From CANLWN01 sp039815505 (GTDB lineage Bacteria; Bacteroidota; Bacteroidia; Flavobacteriales; Flavobacteriaceae): a stretch of 13,316 nucleotides of DNA. The notes below the pieces were generated by a model, which was given only the letters and a program-made list of their open reading frames with translations, made no database searches and was not told where the DNA came from. Position 1 is the stretch's first letter. Every line of letters starts with the position of its first letter. The DNA lies in the NCBI GenBank assembly GCA_039815505.1, contig JBCBZE010000058.1, forward strand, positions 1-13,316, in the 5' to 3' direction. Position numbers and translations under genes: made by a program. Positions 1 through 6,553 of this stretch are shown in pieces.

Positions 1-1043
1 TGCGCGTACGTTCGGCATTATCTTTTGCAGTACATCAATACTTTCAAAAAAACGGATTCTATTATTTTCATGCACCCATAATAACGGGATCGGATGCTGA
101 AGGTGCCGGAGAAATGTTTAGGGTCACTACCTTGGACCCCACCAACCCTCCTAAAACGGAAGAAGGTCATATAGATTACAAAGAGGATTTTTTTGGAAAG
201 GAAACCAATTTAACGGTATCTGGGCAGTTAGAAGCAGAAGCATATGCAATGGGGCTGGGCAAGGTATATACTTTTGGCCCTACCTTCCGAGCGGAAAATT
301 CCAACACCTCTAGACATTTGGCAGAGTTTTGGATGATAGAACCAGAAATGGCCTTTTTTGATTTAGAGGCCAATATGGATTTGGCTGAGGACTTCATTAA
401 AGAAGTCGTGTCATATATCCTTGAAAATTGTAAGGAAGATCTTCAGTTTTTGGAAAAACGTTTATTGGATGAGGAAAAAACCAAACCACAGGCGGAACGA
501 AGTGAAATGGCGCTTATCGAAAAACTGAAATTCGTTGTAGATAATCATTTTAAAAGGGTTACTTATACCGAGGCTATAGATATTCTGAGGAACAGCAAGC
601 CGAACAAAAAGAAAAAGTTCCAATATATTATCGACGAATGGGGTGCGGACTTACAAAGCGAACATGAGCGTTACCTGGTGGAAAAACACTTTAAATGCCC
701 CGTGATATTGTTTGACTATCCTGCAAAAATCAAGGCTTTCTATATGCGGTTGAACGAGGATGAAAAAACGGTAAGGGCCATGGACGTTCTATTTCCTGGA
801 ATCGGTGAAATTATCGGAGGTTCGCAAAGGGAAGAGCGTCTAGATGTGCTTAAAGAAAAGATCAGTGCCTTGGATATTGATGAAAAGGAACTTTGGTGGT
901 ATATGGATCTTCGTAAATTTGGAACGGCCGTCCATAGCGGTTTTGGCCTTGGTTTTGAACGTTTGGTAATGTTCTCTACGGGCATGGGAAATATTAGAGA
1001 TGTAATTCCCTTTCCAAGAACTCCCCAAAATGCAGAGTTTTAG
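1..1043 (+). CDS. asnS: Asparaginyl-tRNA synthetase, 5'-truncated by the window edge
   Basis: Class II aminoacyl-tRNA synthetase that charges tRNA-Asn with asparagine in the cytoplasm. The reading frame is open from base 3, so the gene starts before the window; 346 residues are present out of about 480 usual for the family. What is missing is the N-terminal OB-fold anticodon-binding domain. The visible part is the catalytic domain. It begins with the conserved stretch around YYFHAPIITGSDAEGAGEMF (nt 60-119). Motif 2 (FGPTFRAENSNTSRHLAEF) starts near nt 273 and carries the ATP-binding arginine. Motif 3 (GFGLGFERLVM) lies at nt 939-971. The ending DVIPFPRTPQNAEF is typical of AsnRS. The NTSRHLAEF and IPFPRTP signatures favour AsnRS over AspRS or LysRS. 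An ATG at nt 114 is internal and is not the start. rpoN follows after 38 bases on the same strand. Confidence 0.97.
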   Translation, partial: RVRSALSFAVHQYFQKNGFYYFHAPIITGSDAEGAGEMFRVTTLDPTNPPKTEEGHIDYKEDFFGKETNLTVSGQLEAEAYAMGLGKVYTFGPTFRAENSNTSRHLAEFWMIEPEMAFFDLEANMDLAEDFIKEVVSYILENCKEDLQFLEKRLLDEEKTKPQAERSEMALIEKLKFVVDNHFKRVTYTEAIDILRNSKPNKKKKFQYIIDEWGADLQSEHERYLVEKHFKCPVILFDYPAKIKAFYMRLNEDEKTVRAMDVLFPGIGEIIGGSQREERLDVLKEKISALDIDEKELWWYMDLRKFGTAVHSGFGLGFERLVMFSTGMGNIRDVIPFPRTPQNAEF

Positions 1044-1081
1044 AACTGAATTCTTTAACTTTATAGGAAGAATTTAACCCC

Positions 1082-2539
1082 ATGCTTAAACAACACTTAC
1101 AGTTTAAACTATCGCAGAAGTTATCTCCCCAGCAAATTCAGCTGATGAAGATGATCCAACTGCCCACTCAGGCATTTGAGCAGCGGTTAAAACAAGAACT
1201 TGAGGAGAATCCAGCCCTGGAAAGCGGAAAGGAAGAGTCCGGTGAACGTGAGGAAGATTTTGGGGATTCCTATGAAGAGACTTCCGATAATGAAAGTATC
1301 AGTGCCGAGGATATAAATATAGATGATTATTTAAGCGATGACGAGGTTCCCGATTATAGAACACAAACCAGTAATTATAGTGCAGATGACGATGAAAAAA
1401 GCATACCCTATGCTGCCGGCACTTCCTTTAACCAATACCTTATAAACCAATTAAACACGGTTTATCTAAATGATGAAGAATGGGCCATTGCCGAGTTTTT
1501 GGTAGGTAGCGTGGATGAAAGTGGATATATTAGAAGACCTCTTTCGGACATTTTGGATGATTTGGCTTTTACACAAAATATCTATGCAGAGGAGCGTACT
1601 ATAGAAAAAGTCTTGAAGATCGTACAGGAATTAGATCCGCCAGGGGTCGGGGCACGCTCCTTAGAGGAATGCCTCATTATTCAGCTCAAAAGAAAGGAAT
1701 CTACCCCCACTATTGAACTTGCCATTGGTATTTTGGAAAAATCCTTTGAACAGTTCACTAAGAAACACTATCAAAAGCTTATTCAAAAACATAATATTAC
1801 GGAAGAAGAACTTAAAGGGGCTATTTCCGAAGTAGAAAAATTGAATCCAAAACCCGGTGGTTCCTATTCGGGTAATACAAGGATGATAGAGCATGTTGTT
1901 CCCGACTTTTCTATCCGAATAATGGAAGGAGAATTGGAATTGACCTTAAATGGAAGAAACGCCCCGGAGCTGCATGTATCCAGAGAATACAGCAATATGC
2001 TAGAGGGGTACAAAAACTCCAAGGATAAATCAAAATCACAAAAGGACACCGTATTGTTCATTAAACAAAAATTAGACGCGGCAAAGTGGTTTATCGATGC
2101 TATCAGACAAAGACAACAGACCCTGTTCATAACTATGAACGCCATAATGCAATACCAAAAAGAATACTTTCTTACCGGAGATGAGCGCAAGCTTAGACCT
2201 ATGATCCTTAAAGATATTGCCGACGCCATTGATATGGACGTTTCAACGGTTTCAAGAGTGGCAAATAGTAAATATGTGGATACCCCTTATGGCACCAAGC
2301 TAATTAAAGGGTATTTTTCAGAATCCATGAAGAATGAACAAGGGGAAGATGTTTCTACCAAAGAAATAAAAAAAATACTTGAAACGGTCATACGGGAAGA
2401 GGAAAAGAAAAAACCACTTACAGATGACAAACTGGCCGCTATTTTAAAGGAAAAAGGATATCCCATTGCTAGACGAACCGTAGCCAAGTATAGGGAACAA
2501 TTGGGCATTCCCGTTGCCCGGCTCAGAAAACAAATATAA
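1082..2539 (+). CDS. rpoN: RNA polymerase sigma-54 factor
   Basis: Alternative sigma factor that directs core RNA polymerase to -24/-12 promoters and needs AAA+ enhancer-binding activators. At 485 residues it is full length for the family. Region I (about residues 1-50) is the Gln/Leu-rich activator-interacting segment (KLSPQQIQLMKMIQLP). Region II (about 50-110) is strongly acidic (EESGEREEDF, DDYLSDDEVPDY). The core-binding domain follows. A DNA-binding helix-turn-helix region begins near residue 374 (MILKDIADAIDMDVSTVSRV). The RpoN box ARRTVAKYRE, which reads the -24 element, is at residues 463-472. The ATG at 1082 gives the canonical start (MLKQHLQFKLSQ); a weak AGGAAG lies about 13 bases upstream. 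The stop overlaps the next gene's ATG by one base (TAATG), which suggests translational coupling. No activator gene is visible in the window. Confidence 0.98.
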   Translation: MLKQHLQFKLSQKLSPQQIQLMKMIQLPTQAFEQRLKQELEENPALESGKEESGEREEDFGDSYEETSDNESISAEDINIDDYLSDDEVPDYRTQTSNYSADDDEKSIPYAAGTSFNQYLINQLNTVYLNDEEWAIAEFLVGSVDESGYIRRPLSDILDDLAFTQNIYAEERTIEKVLKIVQELDPPGVGARSLEECLIIQLKRKESTPTIELAIGILEKSFEQFTKKHYQKLIQKHNITEEELKGAISEVEKLNPKPGGSYSGNTRMIEHVVPDFSIRIMEGELELTLNGRNAPELHVSREYSNMLEGYKNSKDKSKSQKDTVLFIKQKLDAAKWFIDAIRQRQQTLFITMNAIMQYQKEYFLTGDERKLRPMILKDIADAIDMDVSTVSRVANSKYVDTPYGTKLIKGYFSESMKNEQGEDVSTKEIKKILETVIREEEKKKPLTDDKLAAILKEKGYPIARRTVAKYREQLGIPVARLRKQI

Positions 2540-3144
2540 TGGGGCTCTTTTTTAAGGTGATATCCTATATTTTTCATCCCTTGTTCGTACCCATTGCCGG
2601 AACCATATCCTATTTTATGATAACTCCGAAATACAGCCCACTTGAGTTCCAAAGCGGAAACATTCTCCCAATTTTCATTCTCACGGTAATCATTCCTATC
2701 ATAAGCTTTTTGATTCTTAAAAATCTAGGCATTGTAACCTCTATTTTTATTCCCAGTATAAAAGAACGGAAATACCCATTTTACGTGAGCATTGCATTGC
2801 TTTTAATGGTGTTGCTCAAGGTAATTCCGAATAATTATACCCCTGAACTTTACTATTATTTTTTAGGTTTGATTACCGCGACTTCTGCCTCTTTACTACT
2901 ACTTTTTCTCGATTTTAAAAGTAGCATGCATATGATGGGTTTGGGTAGTCTCTTAATGTTTCTAATTTGTCTTAGTATTCATTTTGAAATCAATATTATC
3001 ATGGCCATTAGTTTTTTCACCTTAATCGCGGGGGTGTTGGCTACTGCAAGACTATATTTAAAAGCCCATAGCACGCCTGAAGTTCTTATTGGGTTTTTAT
3101 TGGGTTTAATATCCCAATTGCTCACCATTCAATTTTGGTTATAG
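2539..3144 (+). CDS. Polytopic membrane protein with degenerate PAP2-phosphatase motifs
   Basis: A 201-residue, very hydrophobic inner-membrane protein with about five or six predicted transmembrane helices (about residues 5-27, 42-61, 83-96, 105-125, 133-165, 183-200). It resembles the PAP2 (type 2 phosphatidic acid phosphatase) superfamily. Near the C-terminus R171-x5-H177-x3-E181 followed by VLIG matches PAP2 motif 3 (SR-x5-H-x3-D) in spacing, with Ala for Ser and Glu for Asp. SSMH at 128-131 occupies the place of PSGH, and KERKYP at 75-80 may be a remnant of KxxxxxxRP. If the alignment holds, the ligand pattern is altered, so the protein may be a divergent lipid- or isoprenoid-phosphate phosphatase or a non-catalytic relative. 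The ATG overlaps the rpoN stop by one base, so it is probably translated with rpoN. Its 3' end overlaps the convergent barrel gene by 6 bases. That this is a gene is near certain; the function is tentative. Confidence 0.8.
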   Translation: MGLFFKVISYIFHPLFVPIAGTISYFMITPKYSPLEFQSGNILPIFILTVIIPIISFLILKNLGIVTSIFIPSIKERKYPFYVSIALLLMVLLKVIPNNYTPELYYYFLGLITATSASLLLLFLDFKSSMHMMGLGSLLMFLICLSIHFEINIIMAISFFTLIAGVLATARLYLKAHSTPEVLIGFLLGLISQLLTIQFWL

Positions 3145-3828
3145 AATATAAAAAATGATGCCTATACGTAAGGGACGTACCTCAATTACCTCCCCATCCG
3201 TTATTTGAACATCATCATTAAAGAAATTATTTAGGGCATAGTATGCATGGATATTGAAGGTGTTATAACCAAAGCTCAACGTAAGTCCATAGTGGAAGTC
3301 CCTAATATCCGTATTAAAAAAAGATACCGTTTCCTCATCGGAAACAAATTTAGATCTACCTCCCACAACATAACCTAATCTAAGACCTGTATAGATTCTC
3401 CAAAATTTATAATCGGTCTCCGTTGAATTTCTCCATCGTAATTCCAATGGCATCTCTACTAAATGGGTTTCTACTTTATTTCTTCTAAAATCTATATCAC
3501 TTCCTATGATCGTATATCCAAAGTCATTATCCAATTCACTGACCAATAAATTTGTATAATACGAATTAAAAGCATAACCCAAACCAATCCCCAAAGCTAC
3601 GGTACGGTCAGCGTTCAGTGGTATATCTTTGATGAAGCCGGTTTGTAACCCATAAGATAAATTTTGTTCCGTTACGCCCTCCGGTCTGTTCAATAAAAAG
3701 TTATATGTAATTCCAATATAAAACTGATCTTCCAGATAAGAACTGTCCAATACGGTAGTACTATCATCTGTTTGTGCATATAAACAAAGGGGTATCCAAA
3801 AAAATAGAAATAAAAGCAAACGTTGCAT
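3139..3828 (-). CDS. Outer-membrane beta-barrel protein, PorT/porin-like family
   Basis: A 229-residue exported protein. The N-terminus has a signal peptide (MQRLLLFLFFWIPLCLYAQ) with probable cleavage after Ala18. The mature part has alternating hydrophobic strands rich in Tyr, Gly and Arg, such as QFYIGITYNFLL, ALGIGLGYAFNSYYTN, GLRLGYVVGG and HYGLTLSFGYNTFNIHAYYA. It ends in a strand with terminal aromatic and hydrophobic residues (LRIGIIFYIL), as expected for an outer-membrane barrel of about eight strands. This matches the general PorT / outer-membrane beta-barrel family common in Bacteroidota. I cannot assign it to the type IX secretion protein PorT/SprT by eye. It sits 97 bases downstream of the ExbD operon on the same strand, beyond a strong terminator, so it probably has its own promoter. 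Its stop codon lies inside the convergent PAP2-like gene. Confidence 0.85.
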   Translation of the reverse strand: MQRLLLFLFFWIPLCLYAQTDDSTTVLDSSYLEDQFYIGITYNFLLNRPEGVTEQNLSYGLQTGFIKDIPLNADRTVALGIGLGYAFNSYYTNLLVSELDNDFGYTIIGSDIDFRRNKVETHLVEMPLELRWRNSTETDYKFWRIYTGLRLGYVVGGRSKFVSDEETVSFFNTDIRDFHYGLTLSFGYNTFNIHAYYALNNFFNDDVQITDGEVIEVRPLRIGIIFYIL

Positions 3829-3865
3829 ACTAATAAATGTAAATAATTAGATGGAATGATGCTAT

Positions 3866-3901
3866 AAAAAAACGCTTCAAAATATGTTTTGAAGCGTTTT
3901 T
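3866..3901 (-). terminator. Rho-independent terminator of the exbB-exbD-exbD operon
   Basis: A perfect 15-bp inverted repeat (3868-3882 pairing with 3887-3901, core CGCTTCAAAA/TTTTGAAGCG) encloses a 4-base loop. On the minus strand the 3' side ends in seven consecutive T residues (3872-3866). It begins 24 bases after the last exbD stop. On the plus strand the T run is five bases, so some bidirectional activity is possible, but no plus-strand gene ends here. Confidence 0.85.
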
Positions 3902-3925
3902 CAAGTTTGAAATTATGAGTAAATA

Positions 3926-4408
3926 CTACTGTAAATTATTAAATGCGTCACCATCATAAGTGGTGTAATTAACCTTTAATGCATTAACTTTTCGTAATTC
4001 TTGCTTAATATCCGAAATAATACCCATATTGGCATTTTTATCCACTTTTAAAGCAGTGGTAAGAACATTTTGAAGCTCCTGCGGCTTTTTGGCACGCTCT
4101 GCCAATATATAAGGTCCTACTTCCGTTACATCCGCAAATTTATCATTTAACTGAATTTTGGACTCTGTACCGAAGACCTTTTGATATTCTCGAGTGGGTT
4201 TACCCACATAGAGATAAATGATCCTGTCCTTCTTTTCCAGCTTTTTAATTTCGCTAGCGTTGGGCAACGTATTTTCAACTTTCAACGAACTATCCTTCAT
4301 AACGGTTACCGTCATAAAAAAGAACAGCAGCATAAATACGATATCGGGCAACGAGGCGGTAGATACCGCAGGCAGGTCACCATCTTTTTTCTTATTGAAC
4401 TTTGACAT
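3926..4408 (-). CDS. exbD: ExbD/TolR-type proton-motor subunit (distal paralogue)
   Basis: A 160-residue single-pass inner-membrane protein of the ExbD/TolR family. It should dimerise inside the ExbB pore and transmit proton-motive force to the periplasm. A short basic cytoplasmic N-terminus (MSKFNKKKDGD) precedes the membrane helix at about residues 21-38 (LPDIVFMLLFFFMTVTV), which holds the proton-carrying Asp22. The periplasmic part (about 40-160) includes conserved-looking segments (IIYLYVGK, KVDKNANMGIISDIKQELRKV) matching the ExbD/TolR fold, where the conserved feature is usually D-x4-Y/V followed by a helix. It contains no cysteine, unlike the adjacent paralogue. It is the last gene of the operon, 23 bases after the other exbD and followed by a strong terminator. 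The energised partner is unknown because no tonB or tolA is nearby. Confidence 0.95.
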   Translation of the reverse strand: MSKFNKKKDGDLPAVSTASLPDIVFMLLFFFMTVTVMKDSSLKVENTLPNASEIKKLEKKDRIIYLYVGKPTREYQKVFGTESKIQLNDKFADVTEVGPYILAERAKKPQELQNVLTTALKVDKNANMGIISDIKQELRKVNALKVNYTTYDGDAFNNLQ

Positions 4409-4431
4409 ATTAGTTGTATTTAAGCTTTGAC

Positions 4432-5055
4432 TTAATTGCTAGAGGACGTTTCCGCCTCCGATAACTTCTGAGGAAACAATTCCTGTATACGCTGAACTTT
4501 CTCCTTCAACTCATCCCTTACATTAGAAGGGGTCTCAGGGTTAAGAAAAGCCGCTTCCATTTCAGTAAAATCCCTCTTAAACAAGCGCTGTGCTTCCCTA
4601 TCCCGAAGGTCATTATAGGCGCCTACCAATTCATTTTGAACGGTAATATAGGTCCCATACGGTGTTTCCCTATCATTCTTTAAGGAAATGATAGCCTTGG
4701 ACGGGTTATCTGATGAATCCGGATCTCTTTTTCCCTTGCAATAGTTACAGTATTCAGGTGTACCCGATGCAGCTCCTCCATTATCCAAGAAAGCGATGGC
4801 TTTTGCTCTTAAATCTTTAAGGTTGGTCAATTCTTCTTCAGCCAATAATTGGCCGTTCTTGTTAATATTAACCGTAAAAATATTCTTCTGTTTAATAACT
4901 ACATCTTCCTCTGGCGGTTCCATTGGAGGTAACATACGGTCCAGTCCGGCATCTGTTTCAATAGTGGTAGTCACTAGGAAAAAGATTAGTAACAGGAACG
5001 CAATATCCGCCATAGAACCGGCATTTACTTCCGGTGCTCCTTTTCTTCTAGGCAT
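4432..5055 (-). CDS. exbD: ExbD/TolR-type proton-motor subunit with a CxxC insertion
   Basis: A 207-residue ExbD-family protein, longer than the usual 130-160. The N-terminus MPRRKGAPEVNAGSMADIAF is typical of Bacteroidota ExbD. Asp17 lies in the single membrane helix (about 15-32, ADIAFLLLIFFLVTTT). A Pro-rich linker (MLPPMEPPEED) leads to the periplasmic domain (IFTVNINKNGQLLAEEE). An extra loop at about 92-120 carries EYCNYCKGKRD with Cys103 and Cys106. Then follow the conserved AIISLKNDRETPYGTYITVQNELVGAYNDL and a charged C-terminal helix of about 50 residues (151-200) ending in a Ser-rich tail. The CxxC pair could form a disulfide or bind a metal; no His follows, so it is not a haem c site. 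It is the third gene of the operon, 15 bases after the 147-aa membrane protein gene. Confidence 0.95.
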   Translation of the reverse strand: MPRRKGAPEVNAGSMADIAFLLLIFFLVTTTIETDAGLDRMLPPMEPPEEDVVIKQKNIFTVNINKNGQLLAEEELTNLKDLRAKAIAFLDNGGAASGTPEYCNYCKGKRDPDSSDNPSKAIISLKNDRETPYGTYITVQNELVGAYNDLRDREAQRLFKRDFTEMEAAFLNPETPSNVRDELKEKVQRIQELFPQKLSEAETSSSN

Positions 5056-5070
5056 AATTTTCTGTATTTA

Positions 5071-5514
5071 TTATTTACTGATCAATCTCTTTACTCCTGG
5101 TATAACCATAGCAAGAACAGCGACAATGGTCAAAATGAAGAAAACATTTAGTCCCATTCCAATTTTTTTCACCGTAGATTCCGATGTTTCAATTCCTCTT
5201 TCGGCCATTTTAGATATATCAATATCCGTGCCACTTGACAACCCATAAGAAATGGCCACTACTAGTAGAAAACCTCCTATTACAAATAGGGTTTTCTTAA
5301 GGCTACCTGGATTGGAAAAAAGGTTTTTTAATGTAAATACAAGACTCACTATAACGGCTATGGCCAATAATAGATACGTTATGATGAACATAAAGTTCAT
5401 TGATGAACTCTGAATTGCCTCGGAGACGGGAGCGTCTTTATCGGGAAGCTGGGTCCAGAGCACAAACCCTATCAAACCCAAGACAACTAATACAATCTTT
5501 ATTATTTTATGCAT
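5071..5514 (-). CDS. Unknown four-helix membrane protein in the ExbB/ExbD operon
   Basis: I do not recognise a named family. The product is 147 residues with four predicted membrane helices at about 4-22, 41-62, 75-92 and 119-140. The loops are short: an acidic loop after helix 1 (PDKDAPVSEAIQSSS), a short basic loop KNLFSNPGSLKK between helices 2 and 3, and a polar loop of about 25 residues (SSGTDIDISKMAERGIETSE) between helices 3 and 4. The C-terminus is basic (KRLISK), and charge distribution suggests both ends are cytoplasmic. It lies between exbB and the first exbD (24 and 15 bases from its neighbours), so it is very probably co-transcribed and may be an accessory subunit of the motor. 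The ATG at 5514 is the only sensible start. Existence as a gene is well supported by operon fit and coherent membrane topology; function is unknown. Confidence 0.85.
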   Translation of the reverse strand: MHKIIKIVLVVLGLIGFVLWTQLPDKDAPVSEAIQSSSMNFMFIITYLLLAIAVIVSLVFTLKNLFSNPGSLKKTLFVIGGFLLVVAISYGLSSGTDIDISKMAERGIETSESTVKKIGMGLNVFFILTIVAVLAMVIPGVKRLISK

Positions 5515-5538
5515 GATGTTTATCTATTAGGGTCCGAC

Positions 5539-6318
5539 TTATTTTTTGTGATCAACCAACATATCGATCAAAGAGATGGAAGAATCTTCCATATCATTTA
5601 CTATACTATCGATTTTGGCGATGATATAGTTGTAGAAAATTTGTAATATAATCGCAGTAATCAAACCAAATACCGTTGTTAACAAGGCTACTTGGATATC
5701 ACCTGCAATAAGGGAGGCACTAAGGTTACCTACAGCGGCAATCTTTTGGAAGGCCTGGATCATACCTATTACCGTACCCATAAACCCAAGCATGGGAGCA
5801 ATAGCGATGAACAATGATAACCAAGACACGTTTTTCTCTAACTGTCCCATTTGAACGCCACCATAAGCCACAACTGCTTTTTCAGCGGATTCAACACTCT
5901 CACCAGCCCTATCCAAACCTTGATAAAAAATGGAGGCAACAGGACCTTTGGTGTTTCTACAAACTTCCTTGGCCGCTTCAACACCACCAGAGGACAATGC
6001 ATCCTCGACCTGTTGCTTAAGCTTAGAACTGTTGGTGCTTGCCAAGTTTAAGAATATAATCCTTTCTATGGCGACAGCAAGACCTAATATTAAACATAAG
6101 AGAACGATACCCATGAAACCGGCACCACCCTGAATGAACTGCTCCTTTAGTACTTGTGTGAATCCTTTGGAAGCCTCCTCAGCGGCTCCATCTTGAAGCA
6201 TAACTGCTGCTGTGGTTACCGTAGTTGACAGATTTGATACTATTGCTTTTGCGCTTACCGTATTTGTACTTAATACAAATAGCCCAGCCATTGCTAGGAT
6301 CGAGAATAACTTTTTCAT
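5539..6318 (-). CDS. exbB: MotA/TolQ/ExbB-type proton channel protein
   Basis: Inner-membrane channel subunit that, with ExbD, converts proton flow into mechanical work. I choose the ATG at 6318 (MKKLFSILAMAGL, 259 residues) over an in-frame TTG three codons upstream, because MKK plus a hydrophobic stretch forms a clean signal-peptide-like N-terminus ending near VSAKA, as is common in Bacteroidota ExbB. Helix 1 is at about 67-90 (FMGIVLLCLILGLAVAIERI). A cytoplasmic domain follows at about 95-160. Helices 2 and 3 (about 165-190 and 208-232) contain the family signatures SLFIAIAPMLGFMGTVIGMI and IQVALLTTVFGLITAII. The Gly-Thr and Thr-Thr residues line the proton path in the family. It is the first gene of the minus-strand operon. 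A TATCTTTA sequence at 6355-6362 could be part of its promoter. Confidence 0.96.
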   Translation of the reverse strand: MKKLFSILAMAGLFVLSTNTVSAKAIVSNLSTTVTTAAVMLQDGAAEEASKGFTQVLKEQFIQGGAGFMGIVLLCLILGLAVAIERIIFLNLASTNSSKLKQQVEDALSSGGVEAAKEVCRNTKGPVASIFYQGLDRAGESVESAEKAVVAYGGVQMGQLEKNVSWLSLFIAIAPMLGFMGTVIGMIQAFQKIAAVGNLSASLIAGDIQVALLTTVFGLITAIILQIFYNYIIAKIDSIVNDMEDSSISLIDMLVDHKK

Positions 6319-6354
6319 TTCGTTCAAACTTAAATTTAGTTAGTTAATAGGCTT

Positions 6355-6362
6355 TAAAGATA
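6355..6362 (-). promoter_or_regulatory. Possible -7 box for the exbB operon
   Basis: The minus strand reads TATCTTTA, one base off the Bacteroidota -7 consensus TAnnTTTG. It lies 37 bases upstream of the exbB ATG and just downstream of a run of nine T residues. I see no matching -33 TTTG at the expected spacing, so this is a weak call. Confidence 0.2.
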
Positions 6363-6378
6363 AAAAAAAATTGTTATT

Positions 6379-6396
6379 AAAAAAGTAAAACTTTTT
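6379..6396 (-). terminator. Weak AT-rich hairpin after tRNA-Ser
   Basis: On the minus strand AAAAAGT (6396-6390) is complementary to ACTTTTT (6386-6380) with a 3-base loop, beginning 3 bases after the tRNA discriminator base. Further T-rich sequence lies at 6362-6371. The stem has only one G:C pair, so it may be a poor terminator or only a transcript-processing end. Confidence 0.25.
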
Positions 6397-6398
6397 AG

Positions 6399-6486
6399 CA
6401 GAGAGGAAGGGATTCGAACCCTCGATACACTTTTGGTGTATACACACTTTCCAGGCGTGCGCCTTCGACCACTCGGCCACCTCTCT
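6399..6486 (-). tRNA. tRNA-Ser (GGA anticodon)
   Basis: This 88-base class II tRNA folds fully. The acceptor stem AGAGAGG pairs with CCTCTCT in seven perfect pairs, and the discriminator base is G, as expected for serine. The D stem is GCC/GGC. The anticodon stem CACGC/GTGTG closes loop CTGGAAA, with anticodon GGA at 6452-6450, which reads UCC and UCU. The long variable arm has a 6-bp stem (ATACAC/GTGTAT), diagnostic of tRNA-Ser. The T arm carries TTCGAAT. No CCA is encoded (CTA follows the discriminator), so CCA must be added enzymatically. It lies between ansA and exbB in the same orientation. Confidence 0.97.
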
Positions 6487-6553
6487 ATTTCATTACTACA
6501 AGGTGGCCAAATAACAAAAAAAATATTAGTTGAGGAAATTTTGACCCGTTAAT

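Noticed and set aside
3139..3828. Assigning the barrel gene as the type IX secretion component PorT/SprT.
   Set aside because: General barrel features are visible, but nothing specific to SprT, and no other secretion or gliding genes lie nearby.
3829..3925. A small gene or mobile-element end in the gap holding the long inverted repeat.
   Set aside because: The repeat has a 4-base loop and a T run right after an operon end, so a terminator explains it; no target-site duplication or transposase is present.
4735..4755. CxxC in the long ExbD as a haem c attachment site.
   Set aside because: The residue after the second Cys is Lys, not His, so the CxxCH motif is absent.
6316..6327. A TTG start three codons upstream of the exbB ATG.
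   Set aside because: The ATG at 6318 gives a standard MKK signal-peptide start; the extra residues add nothing recognisable.
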